From: Cinclus cinclus
Lineage: Eukaryota > Chordata > Aves > Passeriformes > Cinclidae
Length of the DNA: 64,000 nucleotides
NCBI RefSeq assembly: GCF_963662255.1
Contig: NC_085046.1
Coordinates: 130,865,332-130,929,331 of the forward strand
Reading direction: 5' to 3'
Shown here: positions 1 to 12,400 of the stretch, one piece after another
How the letters are laid out: every line of letters begins with the position of its first letter
Position numbering within the stretch: the stretch's first letter is position 1
The notes under the pieces: model-generated
What the model was told of the DNA's origin: nothing
Database searches by the model: none
What the model saw: only the letters and a program-made list of their open reading frames with translations
Made by a program: the position numbers and the translations under genes

Positions 1-3000
1 GTAAAGACAGATATTTTTGTCCTGAACCAATAGTTAGGGCTGGCAATACACAGGAAGCAAAAATTTAGAGGTGGTTAAGCTACCTAGTGGAATGCACTTT
101 TCTAAACCCAAAGAATTTGACCCTCAGTGGTAATCATTATGGCCTCTTCTATCGAAGGATGCACATTTACAGTGTCAGAGGATTTGGCATCTTTTTACTT
201 CAATTCTTGTAAGAATCCATTGCAATGGGACTTGACCAAGTAAGTGAATACATGCACTTGCAGATAGGAGAGAAATGAGAAGTAGCTTTCAACCCATTGT
301 CCCTTGCACAGAGCTGAGGTGCATCTGTATATCTGCACAGATTTGATTGCAAGGACTGAAGGAAAAACAACTGAAAAGAGTTCTAGACATGTCAAAAAAG
401 AGGAAAAGTGTCTGTTCATAGCCTTCAACACTGGGCAATGCAGTTTGCAAGACACATTTTATAAAAAATAATAATAACCATAGCCTCTTTTTATTCCCAT
501 GTCACGGAATTCCTGAGGTTTTCTCATCCTCACTGGAAAATTGAAACTGTTATATTGATCAATATCCTAAGGGATCAACAAGAAAAATTACATTAAATGA
601 CCTAACAGGTTAACAAATTCATACAAAAATCTGGAGCATATGACATCAATTGCATATCAAGCTTTGTTGATTCATTGTTTTGTTCCTATTGAAAAACACC
701 AGAATTCTTTCTACCTGCCAGTTATAAATTCTCCTATAAATATAAATGTGTGATGTATTGAACCCAAAACCTTATCTGGAAATTTGGTCAGTTTGCATAT
801 TGGAATTACTTACAATTGCACAAACCTGATTATACAAAATTCTTAGAAAATTCAGATTAAGACTTTGGCCTCATTTATGACTTTCCAAATCAGGGATTGT
901 ATAGGCCTTGGGTTCTGGTGTGAATTCATCCCTAGATGAGAAGGCTTTGATAAGCAATTTCAGAATGACTGGAGTGAAGTGAGAAATGCAAAAAAGATTT
1001 AAGTCCAAGTGCTTTGTACTGCTGCCCAAAGGAATGGATATTGCTCCGATCTAAACAAGGGGCTTGTGCAGCTGCTTGGCAAAACCATGTGATGGAAGAT
1101 TGCAGTGCACTGGCTGGTGTTAAACAGAGAGGCTAAATTGCCTTAATCTCCATCATCACTTCCCACTGACATAAATCTTGTATCTGACCCTAAAAGTCCA
1201 CAGTAATGAGGACTCCCTTTATACAAATTAATTCTAGTGTTAAAATATTGTATTTCCCACAGCTGTATTAGATTTTCTAATTCTAAAAAAATTTTTAAAA
1301 AATTAAAACCCAACATTATATGTTTCTTTATTGGTTTTATTTTCAAAATTTTTACACTCCTGTGCATATGTTTACAATTAATAATCATGTATGTTCCTAG
1401 ATGATTACTTGTTATTATTCTTATCCATCAGATTTCATTCTCACTGTATTTTCTTTCCCCAGGTGAATGCATATATACCTTGGAAAGCATTTTGTTAGTC
1501 TATCATAAAGCTGAGATAGCAAAGCCTAACAAATGAAACAATGAGTAGCAGATACACAGCAATCAAGGTTTGTTCTTGTTTCTAACAGGAAGCAGGCAGC
1601 ACGCATATGGAACACTCCATTAGTCTCTACATGTCTCTTTCTGTAATAAATAGTAAAATATATATGACAATGTGTCATGTGAATCTGATTCACATTCTCT
1701 TAGGAATATTTGGAATGACTGCCTTCTTGTGCCAAAGGTGAGTGCACAATTTGGGAAGGCATCCCTTCCATAAGCAGACTCTATAGATTGGTTGCAGCTT
1801 GACTCTTAACGATGTTCCAATGAAAACAAGTATAATTTTTCTGCAGCCTTAAAAGGCAAGCTTGAGAATGATACCAAATGTTGCAGCACATGTGTTGATT
1901 TGTTATGTTACATTTCAGCTGTTAGTTATGCTAATGGAACAGTTTCACATATTTCGTTTTGATGTATTTACTTTCATGACTATGTGTATGTACTGTCTGC
2001 AATTGCCTGGTGACACTGATTGTACGATGTTCTGCTGTCACCACCAGGCCAGCACTGGAAATAAGATTAGTACAAAAGACCTGGGCCTTACCTTTTCAGC
2101 CGTGCAACCACTGCAAAAAGAATGTAAACTGGGATGAAATGAAACCAAAATAAAAACCATCAGGGACTATATGCTAAACTTTGGCCTCCAGTAAAACACA
2201 CAGGAAAATGGTGACAACAGAATAGATATGGTCAACTTGCATATCTGCTGTGAGGAGGTCCCCAGGTGCACACAGGAATGGACAGATGTAGGAGACAGTC
2301 AGATTTAAGGGGACATTCACTTGCCCACAGCCTCAGGCCATAAAGAGAGCTGGAGGGGAAAACAACTAAATAGGGTAGCAGGTCAGTTTATCCAGTATGA
2401 GACAGGAGAGGAAGGAATCCATGCCTTGGCCTCTGCTTGGAGTTTCTGTAGAAATGACATTGATTCAGATGAGAATTCTGGACAAACATCCAAAATACTG
2501 TCATTTTCCCAGTAAAACCTCCAAGAAGGAAAAGAAGACAAATTCAAGGATGTCCAGATGCTCAGGAACATGTCGTATAAAGAGATTACTCTCACCTGTT
2601 CTCTACAGATATTTCTTCCAATGATATGTGAAGTAGCTTTGCTCTATTACAGGTAAAACTGAAATATGTGGATAGGATATACTCCTATACAAGGTTTATA
2701 GAGGAAAATCAGACCAAGGTTTCACAAAGTGATTTTTAAAGTTCCTCGTAGTTCTAATGATATCCCACTGTTGCAGTTTCATTCCCTGATGGAATCAATC
2801 TACTCTGCCTTCAGCACCACTGTGAGCTAAGTGCATGCTCAATTAAAATACTCTTTTATAAGAAATATCAGTTCCACCTCAGGGCTAGCAAAGATCAATT
2901 TTCATTATTGAGGTCATTGTCTGAGGTCTGTACTATGAGATCTGCAATTCTAACCCACACAGGAGATGGAAGGAAAGGTATAGAATAATTAGATGGTTTA

Positions 3001-3342
3001 GAAAAAAATACTATCTCTGATGTTAACACTAAGCAGACAGTTTCCAAATATGATGCAGTGTAGCAAAGGGGAGTTTAGGTAAATTGAGTATAATAGATAA
3101 AACTGGGAACAGGCTTCAGAGCCTGGAAATCAAACTATGCATGTTTAGTGTTTGAATCAAGAAATTCCATGGAAACAATCCAAAGAGCTTCTTTTATTGT
3201 CCACAACACAGATTTACTTTGGTGTGGCTTGTCAAGATTTGGAAAACTTCTATCTTCTTTTCAGTCTTTATGCCGTACAAATGCATTTGTGAAAGGAATG
3301 AATAAATGTATTTTTGCAAGGAAAACATTATTTACAACTTAC
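1..3342. other. RGS22 intron, no feature recognised
   Basis: AT-rich sequence left of the last visible RGS22 exon. I looked for the next RGS-domain exon on the minus strand and for repeats and saw neither. The short open frames have no recognisable family or codon pattern. Confidence 0.6.
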
Positions 3343-3444
3343 TTGAGCTTGCTGGCATATTTGAAAAGGTTGAAGGGTTTCTTGGTAAAAAAGCTGATGA
3401 TAAGACTGTAGGTCAAACCAAAAGTACACACAGTTCTTCCACAA
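3343..3444 (-). CDS. RGS22: RGS22 coding exon 14 (last exon in window)
   Basis: Thirty-four codons in phase 0, acceptor TCATCTCTAG|TTG and donor GCTCAA|GTAAGT. It encodes [20 protein letters not shown] then [14 protein letters not shown] and directly continues the RGS helix bundle of exon 13. The next expected family segment (beginning YLFATYV in human) was not found in bases 1-3342, so the gene continues off the window. Confidence 0.94.
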
Positions 3445-6400
3445 CTAGAGATGAAAAATACTGTAAGTTATTGCTACCCAAATATAACAATTTTATTAAA
3501 AAAAATATTTTCCAGTGCAAGTAATTATTTAGCTTCTTGGGGTCATCAAAAATCAAGCTCAGTTTAAGATGCATTTAATCTTCTGTTGCATACTGGCAGA
3601 AGGACAACAGATTTAACAGCATCCTCACAGTGATACTCTAACTTTTATTGTATCCTTCATGCATAATTGCCATTAAAATCGTTAACATTGTAGTTAACAT
3701 TTGAAGAGCAACCACATTTCAGTGGCATAAAGCCAGTGCTAAAGAAGAGATGCTAATAATGGACATGCAGAGTTTGTGCCGTGATAAAATAGCATTTTTC
3801 AGCAACAACCAAAATAATTAAACGCTGTGTACTTGACATATCGGGATTATCATTACATTTTTATTACATGCATTTCTGAGAAGTCTTGGCCTCATTTAAT
3901 AAATTCAAACAAACAGCAAAAGATCTTTCAGAAGTCTAGATCTCTCCCCAAGTCCTCTGTTTTAATCATGTGTTTACCGGCTTTAGAGCTCAAAAATACC
4001 CTTAAACCCCCATCACTAACCAATGTGTTAGAATGTGTTCCAAAAAGGTAGAGGTAGGGAACTTTGTTCCACAAACTGTAGCCTTCCAGACCTGGATTGT
4101 GAGTGAAATGGCTTCACAGCTGAAGAGAAAACTTAAAGCAAATAACTTTGAAAAGAGTCTTGCACCTGGCAAGGCTAGAGACACGTGGGTGGCTGCCTAT
4201 CTCCAATGAAAAAATAAGTTTATTTTATTTAGAATTCAATCCATACACATTTAATATTTTTAGCCGAAGGTATTCAGCTTTAGAAACATTGTATCTTGCC
4301 TTCTAGAAGCCAGAGGCATTTCTAGCTACTGCTGCTGGATTCCGGGTTCTGCTAGCAGTGAAACAGATGTCCATCTTGATTGCACTCAAACCTCCCCTAA
4401 AGACTCAATTTTTCTGCAAAGCCACCAAACACTAACTCAATATTCATAATTTGCTCCAATTCAGTCCACAGTTTACACCCAGCAATGAATGATAGAGCTG
4501 CTGACTACATAGAGGATATAGTGTTATGTGTCTCAGAAATCCAAGGAGCTCCATAGAAACATAAGAATGTTTTAAAATATTGGAGATTTTTGACATCACT
4601 AACCCAAAAAGTAAGAAGAAATCAGATTATTGTGAGTAGCAGCACAGCAGATTTCCCATCTTTTAAAAAAATGGTTTTTGTGGGTCAAAACTTCATTTTT
4701 TCTGCCAAGTTAAAAGTTATTTTTTAAAAATTATTAGTCTTTTATTTTTTTTATACCTGATGGTACAATAGGAATTCCAATAGGTTTGAGACAGCAAGAA
4801 TCTGACAGCTTGGTTAAGACCTGTCATTAGTTTGCATATATATGTGAACAGTTTATTGTTGTTGAGGGATTGAAGTCTCACAAGTAATAATTCATCTAGT
4901 CATCAATCTGTCTTGCTCCATTTGTTTTTTTTTTTTCTTTTTCAGTCTGGCTGCCATCTATAACTTGGCATTCAGTCAATTTCGGATTAAATTATTACAG
5001 AGTAGGAAAATATTCATACCTTATTGCCTGAGTTCTCACAGAATTGTGTGAAGTAGTAGCCTGCTCTGTTCTCCAAATAAAGTGACTGCAGCATGCTTTC
5101 AATTCCTGGTCCCCTGAAGACAACGCTGGCAGCAGCAGTTTTCCCCTGGACAAATAAAACATAGTTATACAGCAAGGAATAACAGTCTTTCTTTATTTTC
5201 AAATGTCACTACATTGCAATGGAGGGCCATGAAATATGTTCAATTAGTATCTTCATCCCAAGCAAGTAGACTCCATTTTCTACTACATATGCAATTGATC
5301 ACTGCCCTCCACACCATTTTCCCACGAAATATTCACATCCAATGGAATAAATCTGATGACTGAAGACATACAGAGTAGCTAAGTGATCATAGCATCCCTT
5401 AGGTGGTTCCTTAGTACTTAAAACAGAAAAGCAAACCTGGCCTTAATTCTGTCATTAAGTCTTTAGCTTTGGGGAATTCTGGTGATACTCAATTACATTA
5501 GTTAGCTGTCAAGGGTTGCCTCAGCTCAGGCTACTGTGTTTTGAATTAAGAGAAGTTAGGAGGTGTTTATTTGGTCAAGATTCAAAACATTTAGCTATCA
5601 TGGAACAAAAGATATATCTTCTGGGGTTACAGCACTGACATGAGCAACAAAATCATGAGCAATTTAGGGAGTCAGAAGTCCATGCTCATTACCATGGCTA
5701 GCTCCTACAGCATTTGAGGAAGAATACGTCCATTTTATCAATGCTCCCAGAGAAGCCAGAAGAGGCTTCTGTAAGTAAATTAGCTTTTGATGATCACAAG
5801 AGAGAATTTATGGCCAGTTTGCTGTCTCTGATAGCAGAAGTGGAAGCAGATGAGTGTGGTGGCTGGCAATCAGCTTCTTTCCAAATAGTAACAAGGATAG
5901 AGAATGGCAGGAAGAAACCAGACTTTTGAGAGTAGGAAGACCTCCTTCCCCTTTATAAAGTTAAACTATGAATCCCTGCATTCCCCTTTGCATCATATTT
6001 TAATGCATTTCTAAGGCAGATTCAGTTTTCACTGTAAGTCTGATATAATTTCCCAGTCAATGATTCCACTGAAGCATTTATCCAGAGAGTTTTCCGGAAC
6101 ACCCTACTGGACACATGGTCACTATGGAGAAGATCAACATTCTCTACTGAAAATAAGCCTCTGTATGTGCCATGATTTCCTATCCAATAGGTGACAGATA
6201 CAACAGAGAAAATGCTGACGTTCTAATGATACCTCTGCATAAAGCATTGACATTCATAAAGCTAAACCAATTTCTCCCCATTATTGTCTACTTCATACTG
6301 CAGAATAAAGTCTTTTAACCCATGATTCAAGACAACTTATATTTTCAAGTCATACTTACATGGAGCAGCTCAGCATAGGTGTACTTTCTATGACCCTGGT

Positions 6401-9400
6401 ATTTTGTGTCTTTGGTCCCATCCAGAGCTAAGCTATGAATCATATCTGTGCTCACTGAAATTGGCCTGGATCACAAACAAAAAAAAATTTTAATACATAT
6501 TTAAGAAAAATCTAGGACTGCTTATAGAATAAGTAAATAAGAAGGGGCAGAAAAGTGGTATAATGACATAGTGAATAGTAGAGGAAAAATTATATGGAGT
6601 TTAAATTTATAATGAAAAAATGTAGAAGAATACCTTTTTCATATTGCCCTGTGGAAATCATTGGCATAGCATGTCTCTGAGGGTTAGCATTTGAGACAGG
6701 TTAAAATAATATTAATGTAAAGAATATAAATTATTATATAAGAGAAAACACTTGTATTAGGAGAAATAAACCATTTTGTGTTGTGGTATAAACAAGTGAG
6801 AAACTAATCAGCCAGGGAGGAATTCTCCATGCAAAGAATGTGTACCATAACTGTGCTTTACTAAGCAGATAATTGAATTTTTTAAAGTAGTAATGAAAAC
6901 AGTAGAATCTAAAATATTTTCATAAACATTTGAGGTATATTGCTGTGCAGAAAGATACACAAGGCACTTTAGTACTTACCACATTCTACTGCTAGAAAGA
7001 TCATCTCTTGGGAGAATCTGACTTCCTGTGAGAGTAGGTGGTACTCTTGATGACATCTTCAAAGAAAAATTTGGTTTAGCTAGTTTTAATAAAGTTGTTG
7101 GTGAGTTTGTTCTACTTTTGTAAAAAAACATTACAGAAAAATAAGGCAATTCTGATTTTTTTTCCACCTTTGTGTTTTCTTAATGTGTTCTCATTAACTG
7201 GTAAAAAACAGTCAAGGGTTTTCATGAGTATTCTTCCTTGTCAATCACAATATGTAAAATGGCAAGTTTGAAAAATTTCTGAATATTTTTCAAGATTTTT
7301 CAGCATACCTTAATTACCACTATAGTATAGAAAATGCATTTTTAACAGGTGGAAATATGCTACAAGCACATTGTACAGAACTACAGAGGATGTCAGGTGA
7401 AGGGCATGTGAACGTGTTTTGTGGAACTTTAGGAAGTTTAAGTCAGCTCACTGCAAGAGAGATAAAATCACTCAGACTGGGAGAGAAAGGGGTCATTCTG
7501 CCACACCATCAGTTACTATTTTGAACAAAATCACTCTCCAGCTTTTTGGAGATGTCAATTGCATTCAGCAATTCGCCCAGAGCTGCTGCTCTTTCCAAGC
7601 TCTTGCAAGCACAGGATAGCTAGAAGATCCAAAAGTCAAAACTTCTCATGGGAAAAAAAAAAATTAAGAGCAAGAAATGGGCCATCAGCTGATTCTGTGA
7701 TGTTCATGGTACCAGATCCTAATTTTTGTCAAATTCAACAGGGACTGGAAAACCTGCACGCTCCTGTCTGCCTGATTTACAGCTAGTCCTGGCTCGTTAG
7801 CACACCTTGTGTACTGGTCACTCTTAACACACAGGTGCTTCTTGCTCCCATTTCTGCCATGATTAACAGGAACTTGCCTTCTGAACCCAGCTTCTTCTAA
7901 ACAGGAAATCTGTCCCACTGTTTTCCTCCAGTATCTCTACAAATCAGATTTCAAAGGAAGTAACCATAGCCCTAAACTCTCCAACCAAAAGTAACAGAGG
8001 TGTGTGTTGACAAATCTGTGGCATAGCCTATACAGGTCTTGATACTGGAACCATTTTCAATCCACAATCTCCAAGTACCATGTATCCTGAGGTTTAACAC
8101 TGTACTGCTGAAAACCTGTAGATTTTATTGCAGTTACCTCTCACACTCAGGCTTTCAAGGAAGAAAGAGACAAAAGTGAACTGCCACATGAAAGCTACAA
8201 ACTGTGTAAAGGTCTGTAGAGTGGCTCACAGCCCTCTGTAGAAAGCAAAAACCACATGTAACTGATTGAATGGCTGTAGTGATAGAAAATAAGCAGAATT
8301 CTGCCTTTTTTATAGACATGAGGAATAGATCCAGGTTAACTGCTGTGAAGTTATAAGAATTACTCTGGATTAAGATAAGGTTGAGTGACGAAGCTGCATC
8401 GCTAGAGACTTAATTTTGCAGTTCTGAGAACCTTAAGCTAAAATACCTATCTAAAGGACTAAGGAAATAGCCAGGGTGTAACTGAGAAGACAATTTGACT
8501 CAATTTATAGCAACTTGTTGCATGAAGTATAATGAAATTTTATTGCATTCTTTTTATATAACCATCTTCAATGCACAAACTTGCTAAATCTTCCCTTAAA
8601 AACCAAGTACCTTGTTCTTGTACCATTGAATTCAAGGAGTTTTGTCACTATTTTTGATGGGACAAAACTTTGTTTTCAATGTTGTGATCCTACTTACCTG
8701 AAGAAGGGAAGGTGGTATGTCAGACTTTTGGGACAATGGTAACAATGATACTATTTGTGGGAAAGGATCAATGTCCACTCTTGGTCTCTCTTGACATGTG
8801 TGCCAGAACTTCAGTTTTGCACTGGCAGCATCTATTGCTGTTGAATGAGTGACACAAAATCTGGGACCCCTAGGAAGAAAAAAGCTCATAAGTAGAACTT
8901 TCAAAAATACTGAAACGTTGGGCTACTTGGATTTTTTTCCCCAGGGATGTTGTTTACTGTACCATGATATGGTGCTATATGCACCTAGGATTAAAAATCA
9001 TTTAGTGTCAAAGGTATGTTTACATATTGCATGCTTCCAAATCTAAAACCAAACTACACATAAGTAAACTTAGGTTGCAAATTCTGGACCATTACACACA
9101 GCTGCCTTTCTATCAGTTTGCAGGAAGGTATGCCCCATCCATCCTACAGCAAAGCATAGGAAAGGACTGTAGCTAGAAGAGAGACCACCAGTCATGTGAG
9201 GATCCATAATTGCAGGTAGTTTTTTATACCTGGAATTTTTTGAACCCCCTGGGGAGGAGACAGCACCTTCAAAAATTTAGCCCATATTTTGGAAATAGGC
9301 TAGATTTTATATCCTTACTTAAGCTGTCAATATATAAAAGGCATTTTGCATGACAGGCATTGAACAATAAAGTCTCAGGGTCAAATCCCATGAAGACATA

Positions 9401-12400
9401 TACGCAGAGCATTCTCAGAATTTGGGAAGGGCAGTATGGGGAACAGGTTAGGAGAGAATAAACCTCCTGTGCCTGGAGGGGTTTCCCTGTCCTGCAGACT
9501 AAACTTCAATTGAACATTACCTAAGGCAGAGATCCACAAAGCAGCTCAGATTATCTGGTAGAAAAATAACAAGGGCTCATTTAAGGCAGATCTGCCTGGC
9601 TTCTCAGCAGATTGCAATGTAGCTCAGCTCAGCCAAAAATTCATCTGCTAGTACTTACAATAACATTACTTCTAATAATTGCAGTGGGATATGTGACATG
9701 AAATAATAGGGTTATCAAAGAAAATGGACATTTGTTAAACAATGGAATTTTATTTCACATCCATTTTTTCATACCAGTAAAGAAGTAGTGGTTTCAGTAC
9801 TTCAGGCTGAATCCGTCTTAAATGCATTATATTCCACTGATCTCCATGCAGTAGTTCAAGTCTGAGCAACACTTCTGAACTGAGGAAATAGTCTCCATTG
9901 CTCAGCAGGTACAGTTTTTTCATCTTACTGAGTTGCCTGCAGTCAACAAAAATAGTCACATAAGCATGTATCAAATGCTGTACAGAACTGACTACAGTTC
10001 ATCCTACTGCTTACTTAAACTGCTGCCATGCAACATGTCTGTAATTGCAAGTGGCGGAAGCCAAAATATTTTTTCCACAAATTAGAGACAGGTTGTATAT
10101 AAGACAAAACATACAGTGTTGTGGAATAGACTATCTGAATCCAGCAGGATATTTCATTATTAACATTAAAGCAGTTTGTCATACTGAGGTCCTACTTGTA
10201 AATTTAACTTTTTATTCTTTAGTTTCTTTCTACTGCCATCTGTTTTCCAAATCTCTTTCTAGCACAGCCTTAATAATATGATGATTCTGACTTCATGTAA
10301 GCTTTGCAAACATGACTCTGCAAAAAGAGTTTTATCAGCTTCAGCAGTCATTCCAAACCTTGTCAGGACACACATTTCATCATGTCTGTTTATTCAGACA
10401 TTACAATTTATCTCAAATCTCAAAACCTGCATTGATCTATCCAGGTTACAAGTATTAAAGCAATGGGAGCAACTGTTAAATAATGACAATTACCTTTGTT
10501 GCCTTGTAGTGTTCTTAAGAACCTTTAGTCTTTCAATATCCATCCAGAGCCACCAGTACTTCTCCCCAAGTGTTCCTTTAATGAACTTCTTGAATCTTTC
10601 AAACTCATGTCTGTTGCCAGTGTCATAAGTCCTGTGACTAATACACCAGGCAGCCCTGCTGTCTGGCCCAACACTTTCAGAGCTTAAGCTTACTTGATCA
10701 GGACCTTGTTTTCTTACATCTTCCTTGGAGTCCAAGGCTGTAAGTGGAGAAGAACTTTGGTTAAAAGAGTGACTCTGCAGTACCATGAGCAAATTCATTA
10801 TTTGCTAACTTGTGTGTAAACACTTGAGGCAGTTTTGTGGAACTTCACATCACCTTCAATGTCAGCAGCTGGCCGGTGGGTCAGTTCTGAAATGGGTTCC
10901 TTTATTGCAATTTGAGAGGACGCTGGTATGAATTCTTCTGCTGTCTGAAAAGTTGTGATTCCCTGTTCATTTTCTTTTTTTGCTGCACTGTGCCATTTTG
11001 GGTCCAGATAAACTCTTGACTGTGTGTGGGAAGGAGGTGCAGCAATGGCCACAGAGCAGACTTCCTCAGCCTCTCTGGATCTCTCACAGGTAACATCAGC
11101 TGTTGCAGATGCTGTCACTGAAGGGGAAAGGAAACTCTGTGGCATTCCTTAGACAGGTAACCTGCTTCTTTGTCTAACTAGTTAGATATTCCTTTCAACT
11201 TCCTCTGAAAATAAGCCACAACCAACCAGTGCTGGCCACTGTCACAGACAGACACTTGGATTAGGAACATGGCAGAGAGATCCTCTGCTTTGCAATTACA
11301 TAATTTACTAACTATATATGGCAGAATGGGTTGATAGTAACATAAAATCAGTGTGATTTAAAATACATTTTCTTAATTCTAAACTAATTCACTTGTTTTC
11401 CCTTGACAAAGAAAAATTATAGCCTCTTGACACAGGTCCATGAAATGAAACATGAAGAATCATTTCTCAGGACCTGAGGCAATTAGGGAGAGAGATACAT
11501 CTCTAAGAATGGACAGAGAGCAAGCTCCTAACATATGAGCTGAGGCTTCTCTTCCTCTTGCTACTGTGTAAAAAGCAGAAGCAAGGCTGTACAATGAGGT
11601 ATATGTCCATATGTGCTTCTGTATTTTCTCTCCCAGAACCTCTGGAACTTGCTGAACAATTTCAAATAAATTTGAAGATAGACAGGATTCCAAGTGACAT
11701 CATCTTACAAGATTCATAAAAATTGGTAGCCAAAAGACCTTTAGGTGCCCAGCATAAACACTCTTAGAAAATGGCTGAAACAGATTATATGCTATCAAAT
11801 ACCCAAAGAATCCAGACAAGAAAGTCTTTCAAAACATATGAATACCTCCTCCCCCAAAAAACCCCCAAACAACTCAACTGAAACTTAAAGATTTCTATGA
11901 AACAGAAATGTGTAACAAAAGAAACTACTACTATCACAAAATTACTTGGCTACTAGCTCAAACTTTCACTTCATGTTGCAGCTATGGAAAGAAACAACTG
12001 CCTGTCTGAAGCCTCAGATACCACATGACACTCAGAAGGCAACAAGCGGAGTTAGCAGCAATTCCTTAGAAGCCATTCCTTATTCCAGCTAGTCTGGGCT
12101 GTGTTATAAACCACAGGGCTGAGCCCTTGTTACTCACCCAGAAGGGGACTTTCTTCAGGTAATGATTGATCTCTTTTATGCTGCCCAGGCAAACGCTGTA
12201 TATCTTGAATTTTACTAGAAACAACAGGATGCATAGATGAATCTGTAGTTTTCACAGAATCGCTTTGTTTTGCCAATGTAAACCAATCCTTTACCTGAGA
12301 AACTGTAGCCTAGGAAAAAAAATTTCATAGAACAATTAAAAATTCTCTGTTTATTGCAGTATTTATGAGAGCTACAGCTTACTGCTCTTAGGAATTTTGT

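Noticed and set aside
9762..9774. Alternative donor GAT|GTGAAA for RGS22 exon 9
   Set aside because: Weaker consensus and wrong phase for exon 10; TACTG|GTATGA fits both.
10278..10628. 116-codon plus-strand open frame opposite RGS22 exon 8
   Set aside because: Antisense shadow of a conserved coding exon, no family resemblance.
10798..10850. A small intron inside RGS22 exon 8 instead of a frameshift
   Set aside because: The candidate GAAG|GTGATG donor with CTGCAG|AGTCAC acceptor would be about 75 bp and does not restore phase. No other donor nearby is convincing.
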